64,000 bases of DNA from Ceratotherium simum simum (Eukaryota > Chordata > Mammalia > Perissodactyla > Rhinocerotidae): the NCBI RefSeq assembly GCF_000283155.1, contig NW_004454225.1:5726058-5790057 (forward strand), given 5' to 3'. Below the pieces are notes generated by a model, which was given only the letters and a program-made list of their open reading frames with translations, made no database searches and was not told the DNA's origin. This document shows, one piece after another, positions 23,750 through 35,739 of this stretch. Within the stretch, counting starts at the first letter, position 1. The number at the start of each line of letters is the position of its first letter. The position numbers were made by a program, and so were the translations under genes.

Positions 23750-24720
23750 CTGAGGAGTTAAAAAGAAAACCGAAACAATAGCTAGGTGTGACTTGAAATT
23801 AAAGACTCAGGAGCCGGGAAATGGGCCTGAGGCTCTCTGAAGAGGCTGCCCAGACTTCTCTTCCCAACCATTTACCCCATTCCCTGCGCCAGACCAGACT
23901 CGAGTCCCAGCTGGGAGCTGCCTCCCTCCCACTCTCCAGACCCCCACGGGGCTGCTTGCCAGAGCTCTGCCCAAGGGCACTGCCCGGCCGGCCCCCACCA
24001 GACCCAGACTCCCCACCACTCCCTAGCCCCCTCTGCACCCTGGACCTCCAACTCTCTCTGGACCCCCACCTCTCCCGGGCCCCCCACCACACCTCCGCCC
24101 TGTACAGCACACTGGCCCCCACCGCAGACCCTGAGAGCAGGGCAGTATCTGGCCGTCTCTGCATCCTTAGAGCCCAGGTCTGGAGAGATGCCCGAGGCTT
24201 TGAGGACTATGGGTGAACCAAGCCATCTAAGGAAGGGAACCACAGTGAGAATGGACTAAAAAGGCTAGATTCTTCCATCTGGACAGCAAGGCTGGGGAAA
24301 AGCAGGAGAGGAAGCTTTTGAGCTCTGAAGCGTGACTACATAAACCAGGACTCATTCACCTAACACTTCAAAAAAAGAAAAGAATGCCTGTTTCACATAG
24401 TAGTGAAGTTAAAGAAGGATGTGATTACTGAAAAAAAGTGATAGTAGCAAAATTAAATTAAAATATTCCAAAAAAGATGTAGATGAGTCTATGGAGGGCA
24501 GACTCAGAACAGAGAATGTCAGACCTGAAAGAGTAAAGCCAGCGGTGGGGGGGCGGGGAGGCCGGAGGGGGGGGGGGGGGGGGGAGGAACCTGCTTCAGA
24601 CGTGGTGGTGTGCCCACTGAGAACCACGTGACCTGCTCTGGGCTGCAGCAACACCCCCACCCCCAACAATGCCAGGTGTCAACCCTCCCCTCCCTCCTTC
24701 CTCTCTACAGGGACCCCTGG
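23750..24720. other. GC-rich intron 4 stretch with a poly-G run
   Basis: From about 23820 to 24150 the plus strand is C-rich, and overlapping Pro- or Arg-rich frames appear on both strands. These look compositional. No splice-bounded exon is evident, and the G-tract near 24567 is listed separately. Confidence 0.45.
24546..24587 (+). repeat. Poly-G and GGGG-cluster tract (G-quadruplex candidate)
   Basis: Several runs of four or more G separated by one to six bases end in an unbroken run of 18 G (24567-24584). Homopolymer G of this length is rare and may also reflect assembly uncertainty. Confidence 0.9.
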
Positions 24721-24724
24721 GCAA

Positions 24725-24945
24725 TGTGTGACCAGCCATGGACTCTGAAATGAGACTTGGAATCTCAGCTCCACATTATTATTCAGGTGACCTTGGAGCA
24801 GCGACCTGACTCCTTTCAACTGCAGTTTCCTCATCTGTGAAATGGGAAGGAATAAGCGCCCTGTATCGGTGTGTGAAGATGAAATGAGCTCGTGTGTGCA
24901 GATGCCTCACAGGGAACATAATCAATAAATGGTGGTGTGACGGGA
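24725..24945 (+). repeat. MIR SINE
   Basis: 'cagtttcctcatctgtgaaa' and 'tgtgaagatgaaatgagctc' in order identify a MIR. Confidence 0.85.
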
Positions 24946-25190
24946 ACCGCTGACCAGGACAAAAGGCTGAGAACAGAGTTCCAAAGAACAGGACAACCAC
25001 ACACCCACGTCAGGGAACAGTAAGTGCTAAACCAGCACAACTCCCCTCACCCCAGCCAACTCCTCCAACCCCTTCACTGTCCCACTGCCCAGCCTAAGTT
25101 AACACAGCCTTGAGAGGGCAGAAGGTCTTGAGTGGGCAGGAGTCCAGGGCCAAGAATAGGGCCTGGATCAATGAACATTTGTTGAGTGGA

Positions 25191-25271
25191 TGAATGTATG
25201 GGTGGATGGATGGATGGATGGATGGACGGACGGACGGATGATGGAGAGATGGATGGGCAGATGGATAGATA
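25191..25271 (+). repeat. (GGAT/GGAC)n microsatellite
   Basis: Tandem GGAT units with three GGAC variants and degenerate flanks. The Ile-His-Pro-Ser minus-strand frame is its translation. Confidence 0.95.
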
Positions 25272-28015
25272 GGGTGATTGCAGCATTCATGAAGAAGCTC
25301 CAGTAAGCCAAGAAAATGCTTGTACAGACAGAACAAGTACCTGCAACAAGGGCAGATAGGCATCTTGTTTCCCAGTGGACGCAGTGATCTGCTCTGCACC
25401 TTCCTGAGGAAAGGAAGTGAGGACTGGACAGAGACAGCAGAGCGGGGCGGGAGGGGTAGAGTAGAGCAGCCTACGTGCCTGCTGATGGCATGACCAGGAC
25501 GTGTGAATTTTCCATGGGGTAGGCAGACACCAAGAAAGGTAGAAGGCTTGAGCTGTCCTGCTCCCAGGGGCTGCTCATCAGGTGAGGGGACCCAAGCAGC
25601 CTGAGGATGGGAGATGGACCACCAGGAGTAGAGCTGAGGAGGCCCAGAGGGGGCTGAGCCAGAGCTGATCCTCCTCATCAGGAAACTATATAATTTGGTG
25701 GTCCCTAGAGCACTGTCCTAGTAACTCCACATATGCCCTACAAGAGAGCATCCTTTACATGCTGCCCAATGAGGACACCAACGAAGGCAGAGAGAGACAT
25801 GTCTTTTCCTCAGCCCTCATCACAGACCCCACAAACTGGGGAGAAAGGAAGCAGAACGAGGGAGCGAAGGACAAGCGAACCAGCAGGCCATGCCCCTCCA
25901 CGCTGCGGCTCCCTCGACCCGGAGCAGGGAAGGCAAGGGCCAGCTGAGCTGGATCTGAGCTCTAGGTGTAACACTGGACTCGCCTGCGCTGGATTTGTTT
26001 ATACTAAATGTGAAAGCCGTGGCACACTGGGGACGGGACGAGGAAGGCAGAGTTGCCAGCGCCTGCTTGAGAACAGGGAGGAGAGAAAAATCAAACTGCT
26101 TCCTTTTCGTACCCCACTGAGTTCAGACGGGTCAATAAACTGCTAACAGTGGGTGTTATTATTACTCTATAGTTCTTTGTTTAAAATTCTTTTTATAGCA
26201 CTTTGAGCTCCAGGAAGGAAAGCTGTGAACCCAAATAAATAGGACCATCCAGACTTGAAAGTAGGTGAGAAAAGGCCTAGTGTTTCCTCCCTGAAGCCCA
26301 GAATTCCCACTCGGGCTGCAGAATAATCCCTCTCTAGCTGTGGCCCTTCCCGGACGAAGGCTGAGCTTCTCTCTGCCACAAGTGTGCCCTGCACATTAAC
26401 TTCAACCGCCTGCAATTGTATTCTTATCGGCTCCTGTTTGCTGTTTTCTGTTCGGTTCCTTTCCCGGAGCCACCTTTTCTCGCCTGTTTCTAGCAGAAGT
26501 GGTTCAGGAAAGGCACCCCTGGCCCCCCCGCCCCCGCCTCTAGCCGCCCCTGCGTCTTGGCTCTGCCGCAAGATGGAAGGGCTGGGCATCCACGGCTGTC
26601 AGTCTGGCACCTTCCTGTCACCACGACTAAATCCATTTTAAATTTAAGGAATAAGTTTCTAAAATGACACCATGAAAAAGGATTTCTCTTACAATAAACA
26701 CATCAATGCTCATTTTCCTTATTATTCTACTTTTGGCTATTTCATATAAAATCTTTAATTAAAGTTTTTCTTTGAAATTGTCATTATCAACCCAGAAGAA
26801 AGAAAGGGGGAAAAAAAGAACAACACAGCTGTGCAGATATGAAGCGCTATTCAGGACTAAATGAACTGGAACGAAATAAGTAGCTTGACTGTTATGTTCT
26901 TGGTTTTGGCTCTGTATTCTCAATAGCACAGTCTAACTTGTCACTTTATATCGATTCCATCTGTTTACACTCTGCGGAGTATTGGCTTCCTACCGTGAAC
27001 ATTTCCTATTTACCAGCTGGTAGAGATGAGCCAAACCAGATAGGAAAAAATTAGACTACATTCAGAACCTCATAAACACAAACTTTCAATTTGGGGACAT
27101 GTGGGAGGAGCTGTGCCGGGCACTGCTCACCTTTAACAAAGGCTTCGCCTCCGTGCCTCTGGGGCTGACGCTTTCTCTCACTGCTCTGGTGCTCGCCCCC
27201 ACAGGCCCCCCACAGGCCGAGGACTATGCATTTACTTTCTGAACGTATGCAAACCCTGCCTTTAGCAAAACTTGAACAAGCTTATATAAAAAGACATCTA
27301 TATGAGGTCCACAAAAACAGAGGAAAAGGAGCTGATTAAAAAAAGAGCTAAAGCAACCTAAAAGTCATAATTGCCACAATAGAGCAAAAATCCAAAAACC
27401 TGGTTTGGGTTTCCTTGCAGCCAAGGTGAAAAAGGAAACTTGCTGCTGTATATGCCACAGGCCATGTAAACCTTCTGCCACATTTGATTTTCATTTTTAA
27501 AATGCTTACCTGCAGCATATAACTTAAAGACTTCTAATAAGAAATTCCAGCTACCCGTCGAACTTCTGACACAGTTACGAAAATAAGCCCCAAGTCTAAA
27601 GACCTAAGCCTTTTAACAGGGTGTCAAATTTAGAAGAAATACTTCCTGTCTCTCCTTTCTTTCTGACCCAGCCCACACTCATAGGATGGGAGCTCCACCC
27701 CAGGCACCACAGGCCAAGAACACTGGGGCCCTTCTCACCCCGACCCTAGTTCACTCATAGGACAGAGCTGCACACTAGGAAGGGCAAGCCAACCCCCTCC
27801 TGGGACCTCCCCCACACCCCAGAGGTGCTCAACAAGTGTAGGCTGAGGACTGATGACAAGGACTGATTACTTCCAAGGCCTGGTAACAGGTACCCCTGAC
27901 TCCAGCTGCTCTCTCAGCAAATGTATCCGTTGCAAGGCTTTCTCATGTCGTAATCCCATTACCAGAAACCCTCAGTGAACCACCACCGCCATCACCCCTT
28001 GCCCCAAGCTTTAGG
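25272..28015. other. Intron 4 stretch, no gene seen
   Basis: Mixed-composition intron with short frames on both strands and no recognised family. The part near 26160-27600 is notably poor in repeats and could hold regulatory DNA, but I see no specific site. Confidence 0.4.
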
Positions 28016-28019
28016 GGTG

Positions 28020-28335
28020 ATATCTGACCTTCAAATCTTCCATCTTTTTCTCCAGCCTACCTTTCAAAATTGATCTGTCCCATCCTGCCTTGAGAAACAC
28101 GCTCTCCACAGAATGGTCACAGAGCTCAGCTCCTCGCTGCCCTGGCCGTGTCTCCACTGCCCGCCTTCCACATCCCCTTCTTACACCAGACTGCAATCCT
28201 GAAAGCTACCCCACATCTCATCCTCTTCCCCGTCATCAAAACGCATTGAAACCCCGGCCCCAGTCCAACCCCAGCTCCCATCTCACCTTTCTCGTGAAGT
28301 TTTTCCTGGCTATTCCAATTGCTGTGAACTTTTCC
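28020..28335 (+). repeat. Possible L2 fragment
   Basis: CT-rich text resembling L2 ('ttcctggctattccaattgc', 'ctcacctttctcgtgaagtt'). It is short and degraded. Confidence 0.4.
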
Positions 28336-28339
28336 TACA

Positions 28340-28485
28340 GAACTCTATTTATTCATCCAGCAAATAATTACTGAGTTCATATTAGGTGCCAGGATCTGTT
28401 CAGGGCACTAAAGTTACAATAGTGAGCAAAACAGAGAAGGTGCCTGCTCTCAGGGAACACATATCCTAGTGACTAACAAGTAAAC
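28340..28485 (-). repeat. L2 3' end, antisense
   Basis: 'ttcatccagcaaataattac', 'ttaggtgccaggatctgttc' and 'aatagtgagcaaaacagaga' are the reverse complement of the L2 3' terminus. Confidence 0.75.
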
Positions 28486-29229
28486 AAACAAACAAAAATC
28501 TCAGAATGTTCTAAGTGTTGAGGAAAATATACAATTTTAGATACCGTAGTCAAAAAACATCTCCCTGGAGAGCTCGCTCGTGCTGAGCGCTGTGAGCCAG
28601 ACGCTTGTCTGAAGTTTACGCGATGTGTAACCAAAAGCCACAGGGCATCTTAACTAGAGGAGCCTGACGAGAGCTGACTTCTGCTCTGAACAGATAACTC
28701 TGGTGTCGTGTGGAACAGAGAGTGTAAGGGGCAAGACTGGGACAGGAAAGGCAGTCCAGGGTTTGCTGACAAAGCCCAGGGCGGAGACAACGGTGGCGGT
28801 GGGGATGGAGAGAGGAGGATGGGGGCATCGATTTCAGGACACAGCAGGCAGGACTTGCTGATGGGCTGGATACGGGAGAAGGGCCAGGAAGGGAAAGATA
28901 GGAATCAAGGCTAGTGTAGGTTTCTGCTCGAATGGCTCAGTGAATGGTAGAACCACTGACTAAAATGGGGGAGACCAAGGGAGGAAGGCTTCTTGGGCTG
29001 GGGCAAGGAGCACGGTCAGAAATTCTGGCCTGCTCTGTGGACAGTGGTGAGTCCAGAGCCTCAGATGGAGAAGTAAATGCGGGCACCATCAGCACATAGC
29101 CCTCTTATCCTTCCCCTCTGTAGCTTTAAACCCTAAACGACAAGATCCTACCTTTAACTTCCCACGTGAGAACTCCTATGTCTTATCTCCTCCAAATGCA
29201 AACTCCTAATTTTTTTAGTAACTTCCAGC

Positions 29230-29375
29230 ACCACGGGAAGTTCATTTTATATTTATTCTCACACAGAATCTCAACAATGTTGGAAAAACCTTGCAATATT
29301 GTTTCCCCATCTCACAGCTGAGGCACATTCTCCAGGGAGACGAACTTGTCAGGGCCCCTCGGATAGTGAGCACTG
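29230..29375 (-). repeat. MIR SINE, antisense fragment
   Basis: 'ccccatctcacagctgaggc' and flanking text follow reverse MIR order. It is weakly conserved. Confidence 0.55.
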
Positions 29376-29529
29376 GTGCTCAGATGCCCACTCGGCCGGT
29401 AGGTCTGAGTGCTCCAGCCCGCTCCCCCCACACCCTGCTGTTTTAAACATTTACCCCAATGATCTTGTTTGTGCTGCTGATTTGCCACATACAGGAAGAC
29501 GTTATTTAAAAAGAAAAAAAAAAGATAAA

Positions 29530-30340
29530 CTTAGTCTGAAATAATACAAATTCTGATATAACAGAATCTCTGCTTTAGGTTCCCAATGAAGCCTTTAGTA
29601 AATTAATAACAGAGCAACCAAAAATAGGTCCTGGGGTAGAAATGTCTTCAATATAATTTTTTTATAAAATGGCAACTGATTATTTGGTTGTGTGACGTTC
29701 TCTAGATCAAAATGTAAGCACTACTCTTCATTTACTTGCACAGAGACACCCGAACAGGAGCTGTGACATTATTAATCACTATATTCAGTTATGATTGATA
29801 GGCTTTTCTGCGGGGAGGAGAAAGTGCCTCGGAGACAATCTGTCCCAACAGCCCTGCGATATGCTAATATTTTCTTCAGATGAAAGAGGAGATGTGTTCA
29901 AATACCTGCTATAATAGGCAATTAATACCAAGTGCACCAAAGTAGAGCTGATAAAAGCGGGATTAGGAGAATATTGTGAATTAACCGAAAGCTTGTCTGT
30001 TTCAGTAAATGGCCTCATTTTGAGTTTGACACAGTCTTTTTATTAGGCAAACAGACTGCATTCTGGTACATTCGTTCATGCTAATGCGGCGTTATAACGT
30101 TAAGGTACGTTTATGAAATGGTTGCGATTCTGACTAACAACTGTTTCTTTACTCCTCAAGCAATAATTTTTTAAATTTCTGTTTTAGGGAAAGTCACCTA
30201 TTTAAGAAAATGAATCTACCCATGACTTTGGTCTCTTCTTCTTGAGGACATTATAGACCAAGCAAGCAGCTTAGTACCTCTAATTATTTACTAATTGCTT
30301 CTGAAATGACTAATGCTGCATCCATACAACTCCAAGGCAC
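29530..30340. promoter_or_regulatory. Candidate conserved non-coding element (repeat-free, homeodomain-like sites)
   Basis: About 800 bases carry no repeat I can recognise, little low-complexity sequence, and several TAAT/ATTA cores (for example 'caattaataccaagtgcacc' near 29920, plus 'ctaattatttactaattgct' near 30280). Such texture is common in deeply conserved intronic enhancers. This is inference from appearance only. Confidence 0.3.
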
Positions 30341-31254
30341 AGGGTAATCCCATAAAAGCTTGTGTTGGATGACTCGGTCCGAGAGACACACTAGTCACGG
30401 CTGACTGGTGGACCAGATGTTCTGACATCATGGGGCTCAGGCTTCAAAGAGCGGCCCTGGTTTGGGTAGGGACACGCTACAAGAGCAAACAAACCTGGGG
30501 TTCTGGATCTCTTAACTTTTCTTCTTTTATTTCTTTAACTGAGTTACACATTCCTGAATTCTAGTCTTGGGTTGAGAACAGTTTTTTTGTATGTGGGCGG
30601 GGGCAAGAGTCAGTTCTAGACACACACTGCGTTCTCACACAGATCAGAATACCTTCCCGTTCCCCGATAATTCCCTGCACGCGGCTCACAGTGAGCGCTC
30701 CCCGCCCTCAAGTGGCGGAGGAGATGTTCTTCCCCTGTCAGCCTCCTCTCTCGCTTTCTCCTCACCCTCAGGTGGGGCGTGGACAAAAGGAAAGCCAGAG
30801 TAAAAAGAGCAAAACTTGGTTAGCCTAGCAACAGGCTGAAGCTTTGCTTTAGTCCTTTTTCCTCCTGGCAGATTCCTCACCTGGAGCACGTGAAGAACCC
30901 AAGTCTTGGGCCTCGGACGCTGCCACCGTTCAGAATGGGGCTTGGGCCCTGCAGGGCAGGTGGGCAGCACAAAGATGGAGGAGTTGGGAAGATGTGTGAG
31001 AGGGCAGGATGCCAGAGAGAGAGAAGAAAAGGAAACTCCCAAATGCCCATTTGATGTAGGTGCTACATACACGAAAAGATGACTCTCCGGTTGGAACAAA
31101 AAATTCCATTCATTCGTACAGTGATGGTGAAAAGAGAGACTTCTCTCTAATGGACTGGCTCTACCTACAGGCATAACAAAGAGCCACATGTGCTGAATGC
31201 AAAGCGAGCGTCAGCACCTTTCCCGAGGAGGCCCTCCAAGACGCAGGGGAGCCT

Positions 31255-31490
31255 AGCGGTTAAGGGCAAGGAGGCTGAGCCAAGCTGCTATGGCTGGAAC
31301 TGCAGCTTCTCTGCGCACCAGCTGTGTGCCCTGGGTCCAACTGCTCAGCCTCTGTTCTAGTTTCCCTCTCTATCAATGTGGGATAGCAACGGCGCCTGCT
31401 TCATGGGGTTCTCCTGGGAATGAGATCATTTAACACAGTAAAGCACTTAGGACAGCTAGCTCCCGGTAAGTGCTCAGTCGGTGCTAGCTT
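31255..31490 (+). repeat. MIR SINE
   Basis: 'gtgtgccctgggtccaactg', 'ttcatggggttctcctggga' and 'aagcacttaggacagctagc' fall in MIR order. Confidence 0.8.
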
Positions 31491-32159
31491 TACTGGAGTT
31501 GGCAGAATCCAAAAAATTACATCAGTGTCCAAAGGATTAAGGCCCAGGCAGCCCAGGGGGAAGCCTTCAGGGGGTGGCTGAAGCAGACACTGCTGGTTGC
31601 CTTCCCTAAATCCATTTACCTCTACCTCTCCTTTCTAACAAAACCCTCCCTTCTCCGTTTTCTCCAGACACCTGCCCTCCGGTGGCCATGTGCCTTAGGG
31701 GAGGGAGCCCAGCTGCCACACCAGAGGGTAATCAGGGTTGGTCCAGGTGACCAGCTCCACTGCCAGTGATTGGTTTGGGTGTGGGATGTAATTCTGGGCT
31801 GTGAGTCATGGGGAGAAGTTTCCCCTTGTTTATAAAGAGTAAGATTGGAAGAAATATCATACTGGAAAAAATTTGACAGCGCAGTGTCTGCATGTCAAGC
31901 CTGGAGTGGTGGCAACCTCCTGGTGACCAGAGGAGAGATGAGTCAGCCGCTCCTGGACCCTCCCGGCCTCTTCTGAGATGAGATGAGAAGTTCCTTATCG
32001 TCTCAGCTAGTTCAGATGGGTTTTCTGTTTCTCTCAGGGTAGAACAACCAAACACCTCGGTGGCTGAGGGGGTGCTACCTGGTGGCAGGTAAAGCCTACC
32101 ACAGGAAAGGTTTCAGTAGTGCCTGACATGGAGTACCAGCCTCCCTAATAGGTGGAGGA

Positions 32160-32345
32160 AGCGACTAACATTTATTGAGCAGCTACTGTATGCCAGGGGC
32201 TTCACTTAGACTATTCTCATTCATTCTTGTAACTACTCCCTTGATGGTTAAGTTTTGTTGTCTCCACTTTAGAGACGGGGAAACGCAGAACAGTGAGAAA
32301 CCTGTCAAGATCCCCCACAGGGGGCTGGATTTCAGGCCAGGTGTG
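32160..32345 (-). repeat. MIR SINE, antisense
   Basis: 'taacatttattgagcagcta', 'ctgtatgccaggggcttcac' and 'agagacggggaaacgcagaa' are reverse MIR landmarks. Confidence 0.85.
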
Positions 32346-33354
32346 CCTGCTTCCCCCTAAATCCCTTTGCCTCCTCGGTGACTATGAGACCACAGGACTT
32401 GGAGACAGAGCACTCAAGAATAGTCAAGGAGAGGCCCACTCAAAGGCCCAGAAGAGGAGCCAAAGAAAAGCACAGTCTTATTTGTGACCAAATGAAAAGC
32501 AGGAGCCAAGAGGGCGAGGGCAAGTGAGGTGTGCGCCGGACTCAAAGTGCCCAGCCAGTGGAGCCTGAGTGCAGATCACACCAGGAACCAGGACCAGCTG
32601 GAGCCTGAAGATGGCACCCTGAGGACACCTGGGCTTCCTGAGCCTCCCCTTCCCCAAACACAGGGCCCCACGGGATCAGACAGCAGCCTCTTCATGTGAA
32701 GCCACGGATCCAATCACCAAAAGATGGAGAGACGGGACGCGGAGATCACCCAACCTGCCTTGCCCTTGACTGATGGAGGAAATGAGACTCGGAGAGCCCG
32801 AGGGCTCGAGCGGATAATGAACGTGAACACACGCTGGAGGGTCTAAGTGCATGAAGAAAGGAGACGCTGAGGAACCTGTCGTTAGACCCAGCCCATGCAG
32901 ACGAAAGCAACTAGGAAACACGAGCGCTGGGCTTTGGTCAGCTTAGGGTGCCAACCGCTAATGATTTGCTGGTTTAGGAAGGCTAGACCACACATATATT
33001 TAGCAAAGTCTGGCTCCCAAAATTCAGAGACATTTGCATGTATTCTTGGCTCCAGTAAGCCATGTGGACTGATATTTAAAACAAACTAATTAGCACTCTT
33101 TCATTCCCAAACTATAGATCACCGAGCAATGACAACATATGTATGAAGAGAGCCTTCCTTTACTGATTCTGAGGAATTCTCAGGCCCCAACATTTGTGCA
33201 TGGACCATTTGCAGGACCAGAGTCTTAACTGGAAATATGCTACTGCACACAGCAAATAGCTGAGGAGTGCCTTCGGTTTGTTCTGTTTATTTTGGGGGTG
33301 AGTGGGAAGGGAGGAGATTCATTTGTGTTCCTACTCGTACTTCAAAAGAAGCTG
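32346..33354. other. Intron 4 sequence, nothing recognised
   Basis: No exon or named repeat. A short trace near 32770 ('ggaggaaatgagactcggag') resembles antisense MIR but is too short to annotate. Confidence 0.4.
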
Positions 33355-33545
33355 TAGTAATAATCATAATAATAATAGCCGGCATGGTCTAAGTGTTCCG
33401 GGTGCTTTATACTGGATGTTTTTAAGCCACACAACAGCACTTCGAGGTGGGTGTTATTATCTCCACTAACAGATGAAGAAGCCCAATGACAAGGACTTGC
33501 CCAAGGCCACCCGGCTGGTAAATGGCAGAGCCCCAAGATGGAAAC
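33355..33545 (-). repeat. MIR SINE, antisense
   Basis: 'aataatagccggcatggtct', 'ttcgaggtgggtgttattat' and 'gacttgcccaaggccacccg' follow reverse MIR order. Confidence 0.85.
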
Positions 33546-33849
33546 CCCAGGCCAGTCTTGTCCCATTCCCCCTGCCTGCCTGGGGTGGGGGTCGTAGGTA
33601 GAATTTGGGCTACAGTTTACCCTAGCTAGAATGCACGGCAGAGAAAATCCTGGCGCTGCCCTGGGATTTAGCGTTATCTCCATCACCCGCTCCTCAGCCT
33701 TTTACTGGTTAAGTACCTTTTTGTTCTCACCAGAAGCTGCATGAAAGCTGCATTGGTTTAAGCTCACTCTTAATCAGTGGAAGGGCTTCTATGGGCAGGA
33801 GGCTGGGATAAAAAAAGGTATTAAATGCAAGGATGGATAGTGGTGGAGT

Positions 33850-34260
33850 TCCCTTTTAGCTCTCCTCGTCAAAGCCTCATTTTCCGTAATTTACAAGCCA
33901 GCCTATGTCCATACCCTCCACACTAACCGTCGTGTTGCATGATTGACCCATAATGGTATTTATGTTGATATGATGATTGTCATATACAGTTGACTTTCCT
34001 AGGAGAATTTCATGATTAACACAGTCTATGAAGAGACAAATTAAAGACATGTACCATAAATAACATCAATCATATTACATATTTCTTACAGAATAACAAA
34101 TGGGCCACAATAGAAGCAGCTAATAATTACACCAGGGTTCCCACTAATACAAACTATAGTGAAACCAGGTTTTTAGGAGCACATAATGCTAAAAAATTAT
34201 CACACTAAGATGAATGTTCTGGTATTATTGGCATCAGCCAGGGAAATTTAGACAAACATT
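33850..34260. promoter_or_regulatory. Second candidate conserved non-coding element
   Basis: A repeat-free AT-rich block lies about 0.7 kb downstream of exon 4 in gene orientation, with motifs such as 'ttgcatgattgacccataat' and 'aagcagctaataattacacc'. It could be an intronic enhancer. No experimental or comparative support can be seen from sequence alone. Confidence 0.25.
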
Positions 34261-34685
34261 TTCTGGATTTCTGGCTATTTTTGATCTTGAAATGTATGAA
34301 AATCTCAGAAAAGTTCAAAAAAGAAAGAAAATTTGTCACATTTGAAACCAACATATTGAATCAAGTAAATTAAACCATGATTCTCAAACTGCTCGTGTGC
34401 CTGAGAGGCCCAAATGCATTCTGGGAAGGGGCCTGGTCCCCACCCCTGAATGCCATGAACATCTCTTCCCTCCCCAGCCATGCACTGTGACATGTAATTA
34501 CCATCAGCAAATAGGGACAAAGCTATATGCGCCTTTTCTAAACACATGTAGTAGCTTTTGTGGCTAAATTACTCAGTGCTTAAATGTATATCACTTTTGA
34601 GTTTGACTGGTTCTTTTTACCATGCTGCCCTTGATTGGCATTACTGCTGAAAAGAAGTTTTCTCTCTCTAAAGAAAACCTTGCTT

Positions 34686-34717
34686 CAGTCTTAAACAAAA
34701 ACAGTCTTAAACAAAAA
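34686..34717 (+). repeat. Perfect 16-bp tandem duplication
   Basis: The unit CAGTCTTAAACAAAAA occurs twice, head to tail, without a mismatch (34686-34701 and 34702-34717). Confidence 0.95.
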
Positions 34718-34986
34718 CTAATAATGATCTAAAATTAATACAAAATTAATCAATATTCCAGGACTTCTGTTGGTGTCATTCATCAAAAGAGATGCCATCT
34801 TAGGCAGTCGAAACAGTCTCAATACAGGCTTTCTCACAAGCTCGTTCTAAGAAGACCTATCGAGTTCGACCACTTTGACACGAGAACGCAGATGACAAGA
34901 CGCAGCTCAGTTTGCATCATCTACCTCTGTTAACAATTACTTCTGCCGAAGGTGAGGGGAAAAGAATTTTTAAAGATCTCCATTAC

Positions 34987-35053
34987 CTTTTCTCCTACTT
35001 GGATTTCGAGTTCTTTTAATGTCCGACAGCAATTCATCTCATTCCCACCTCCC
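34987..35053 (-). CDS. EFCAB6: EFCAB6 coding exon 4 (short linker exon, residues 145-167)
   Basis: This exon of only 67 bases lies between a TTTTTAAG acceptor and a GTAATG donor. Its single leading base completes Arg145 and the exon ends in phase 0. It encodes a Gly-rich turn, then a Cys-Cys pair and a charged helix ending EIQVGEK. This is the linker between the first and second EF-hand pairs. The exon is shorter than the 60-residue cut-offs usual in ORF scans, and it is needed: without it exons 3 and 5 do not join in frame. The acceptor tract is T-rich but broken by A residues, so the exon could be weakly spliced. That is inference. Confidence 0.9.
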
Positions 35054-35174
35054 CTTAAAAATAAAAATAAAAACTTTTTGTTAACGTTTTAACCAAAATA
35101 AATGTTTATGTAGGACATGTAGAGATCAAAAGTACAAGGATTTCTAAAGTGTATATTTTTAAATGCAAGGTATT

Positions 35175-35300
35175 TCTTATGCACCACCATCTGCCAGAAG
35201 TATGAACTGGGGCCAGTTACTTAGCTTCTCCATGCCTGTTTCCTCAGCCGTAAAATGAGACGTAACCTTTGCTCCTCCTAGGGCAGTGTGGGGACTGAGC
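35175..35300 (+). repeat. MIR SINE fragment
   Basis: 'ggggccagttacttagcttc', 'cctgtttcctcagccgtaaa' and the following text match the MIR core. It is directly followed by a second MIR in the opposite orientation. Confidence 0.75.
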
Positions 35301-35304
35301 AATG

Positions 35305-35470
35305 ATAGCTGACACTTGATGAGTACTTCCTATGGACCAGCTCCATCTCACTGAATCCTCACAACAGCTCTCTGGGTTCGGGGCCATCATCATCCCAGCT
35401 CTACAGAGCAACTGAGGGAGCTCAAGGTCGTGCGTGGGGAAGTGAAGGGTTCAGACCTAGGTGGTCTGTC
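35305..35470 (-). repeat. MIR SINE, antisense
   Basis: 'gatagctgacacttgatgag', 'ctgaatcctcacaacagctc' and 'gagcaactgagggagctcaa' follow reverse MIR order. Confidence 0.8.
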
Positions 35471-35739
35471 TTCAGAGCTCCCTCCTAACCCCTCTGCTGC
35501 TGCACTGCGTTCTGACCTCTGCGGGCTCCCCGTCTACTCCGCGGTGCACTCTTAGCCACTCTGTAAAGGACTTTACGGTGGATGTGTGTCTGTTATCATC
35601 CGTTGGCTCCATCTGCTTTTTCCCATTAAGTATTTTTGATTTTGCATTATCTGTAACTCTATGAACCACTTCAGGGCCCCTCTTTGGAACAAACTATAGG
35701 GTTGGGGTGGGGGTAAGGAATGACAGAGGCACTCTGCCC

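Noticed and set aside
25094..25678. A 194-codon minus-strand frame
   Set aside because: It includes the translated (GGAT)n microsatellite (His-Pro-Ser-Ile run) and has no recognisable domain.
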